From Cardiocondyla obscurior (taxonomy: Eukaryota > Arthropoda > Insecta > Hymenoptera > Formicidae), in assembly GCF_019399895.1 (NCBI RefSeq), contig NC_091876.1:2332381-2396380 (forward strand): DNA of 64,000 nt, in the 5' to 3' direction. Shown here piece by piece: positions 62,340 to 64,000 of this stretch (position 1 is the stretch's first letter; the number at the start of each line of letters is the position of its first letter). The notes under the pieces are model-generated. The model saw only the letters and a program-made list of their open reading frames with translations, made no database searches and had not been told where the DNA came from. Position numbers and translations under genes: made by a program.

Positions 62340-64000
62340 GTAAGTAGATTTTTCTGTTTTACAAACGCGCGAATGGGTTCAACGATACGTTGTATTCGAC
62401 GTTGAGTCTCGCGGGGAATGAAAAGTAGCACTACTGGGTATCGTCATCAATGGACCGTGCGTGCTCTCTCTCTAATGACGCGCCGTAGTCCAGTCGATTC
62501 GAGTACGCATACGTACGAGTAACTTAAATAAATTTACCACAAATACGTCTCGCCGGGCGTTTCGCCGTTCAACGACTGATTAATACACCGTCGCTTAGTT
62601 TCGAGCGAACTCGATTCACTTGTCTGTTGATTCGCTAATCGCCTTCCTACATTAATAAAACACGCATCGCGGTTATTATAATCTATCACCGATATCGCGA
62701 ATACAATAAGAAATCCGATGAGATAATGTTTACTCGTCGATAACACCGTCGTGCATCGCAAATCTCTCGTGGCTGGACGCACGATCACCTTTTTTTTTTT
62801 CTCCCCAACAATTTTATTTCATCAGCAACACTTTGGTTTTTCATGTAATTCCGTCGTTCAACGGTGCGTTACAGTTTGGTTAAAAAAATTTTTTTTTTAT
62901 TTTTAATTTATATTTTTCTGTATTATTATACGTGCAAACGCATTTATTACGATTGTCCAATTATCCGAGGGGGGGAAAAATAAGAAAAATCCACATGTAT
63001 ATAGACGCAACATGCGCGCGTGTATTTATAGACTTGTGACACCGATTTAATGCCAATGGAGACAATGCCTTAACGAGGTAATCACTTTAATAGGGGCCAC
63101 CCGTTTATTCAGAGACTCTCTCGACAAATTGACCCAACCTCGAGCTTTTTTGTACGCTAATTTGATGATACGAGCGTTGACTTGGTTATATAAAGCGGCG
63201 TCGTCGCGTAATTCGATGAGATTACGATAGCGAATGCGTCTGACGGATGAGAACGAACGGCCGGATCGAGTGCAGTAGATGTTATTTTAAACGCGGGGGT
63301 TATTGCACCAGATTTTTTTTTTTCTTTTCTATATGCAAGGGAAAACGTGTAAATCTTTCTAGAGTAAGCTACGGTGTTATCTGTTTAGCCCACAATTGCC
63401 GTGTGACTAGTTTCTCGCACTTGTCAAATCGCCAACTTTCGTTTGACAGTCGCCCACGTGGATTCGTCTTTTTCCGCGGACTCGAAAAGACTTTTCATTT
63501 ACCAATATTATACTTAAATGCGTAATACGCTTAAAAAAAAAATATTCTGCGCACGATTTATCTTGCGCTATTTTAAATCTGCATGTTATAATTTTAATTC
63601 ATTAAATTTCGAGGCGTCAGCTCGGCAAATAATAACGAGATGATAATTGTGTTTTTTAATATTTTCTCGCGGTGCAAAGGAAGGGAAGGAAGAACGTGTA
63701 TATATATTTCTGTCAAAATTATCTGCTTAAACTTTGGCATATTACTACATTTTCACAAGGCGCCTCTCTTTTTCTCATTCTCTTTTTCTTCCTCGCCTTT
63801 ATCAATGTTTCGTGCTACACGTAATCGCATTATCACGGATTTCTTGTATTTTCTTCTTTTTTTTTTTTTTTTTTCCATTAGTGCGGCTCGACAATATGGC
63901 TCTCTCCTCTCCTCCCCCTCTCTCTTTCTCTCTCTCTTTCATGTGCAACGCAGGAATCGTTGGTGTTAAAAATAGCGCGGTATATTTTTAGACGCATCGC
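62340..64000 (+). other. Gs-alpha intron 5, partial
   Basis: Starts GTAAGT after GCCAAATA; the acceptor is beyond the window. AT/CpG mixed with T-rich and CT-rich tracts (63845-63935). No coding sequence recognised. Confidence 0.75.

Overview
The window looks like nuclear DNA of an insect, most likely a hymenopteran such as an ant. Genes are split by short GT-AG introns, the background is AT-rich with many poly-A/T runs and CpG-rich islands, and the recognisable proteins resemble their Drosophila counterparts closely (sorbitol dehydrogenase, Gs-alpha, ELMO/Ced-12, Patsas-type DHHC enzyme). No bacterial, viral or complete transposon gene was recognised. The species call is inference; the intron-exon structures were read by eye from splice signals and reading-frame continuity.

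Layout. 1-19.5 kb: no gene that can be supported; AT-rich sequence broken by GC-richer islands that may be regulatory. 19.5-21.2 kb: a spliced minus-strand transcript with a possible 43-residue protein, read from a CpG-rich promoter carrying an inverted CCAAT pair. 21.5-25.3 kb: sorbitol dehydrogenase (minus, 8 coding exons). 26.6-28.5 kb: RIO kinase 2 (minus, 5 exons), head-to-head with YEATS2 (29.5-33.0 kb, plus, 4 exons). 33.7-35.6 kb: a puzzling minus-strand locus of tandemly duplicated exon-like units and three kinds of tandem repeat. 35.95-39.1 kb: ELMO/Ced-12 (plus, 7 exons), tail-to-tail with a Patsas-like ankyrin/DHHC palmitoyltransferase (40.0-42.3 kb, minus, 8 coding exons), which is head-to-head with PAF1 (43.2-45.5 kb, plus, 8 exons). 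47.1-49.0 kb: a C/EBP-gamma-type bZIP factor (plus). 50.5-64 kb: long GC-rich leader and the first five coding exons of Gs-alpha (plus); the gene runs off the right edge.

The genes are mostly housekeeping: polyol metabolism (SORD), 40S ribosome maturation (RIOK2), chromatin and transcription (YEATS2 of ATAC, PAF1 of PAF1C, C/EBP-gamma), Rac activation (ELMO), protein palmitoylation (Patsas-like) and cAMP signalling (Gs-alpha). They do not form one pathway; pairs share promoters or overlapping 3' ends.

Most unusual points: the repeated-exon locus at 33.7-35.6 kb; two promoters with the same TGTGATTGG/CCAATCACA inverted pair; a long in-frame open extension upstream of Gs-alpha reminiscent in layout of mammalian XL-alpha-s; an upstream exon that would add 30 residues to C/EBP-gamma; and the small split gene near 20 kb whose second exon holds two consecutive open frames.
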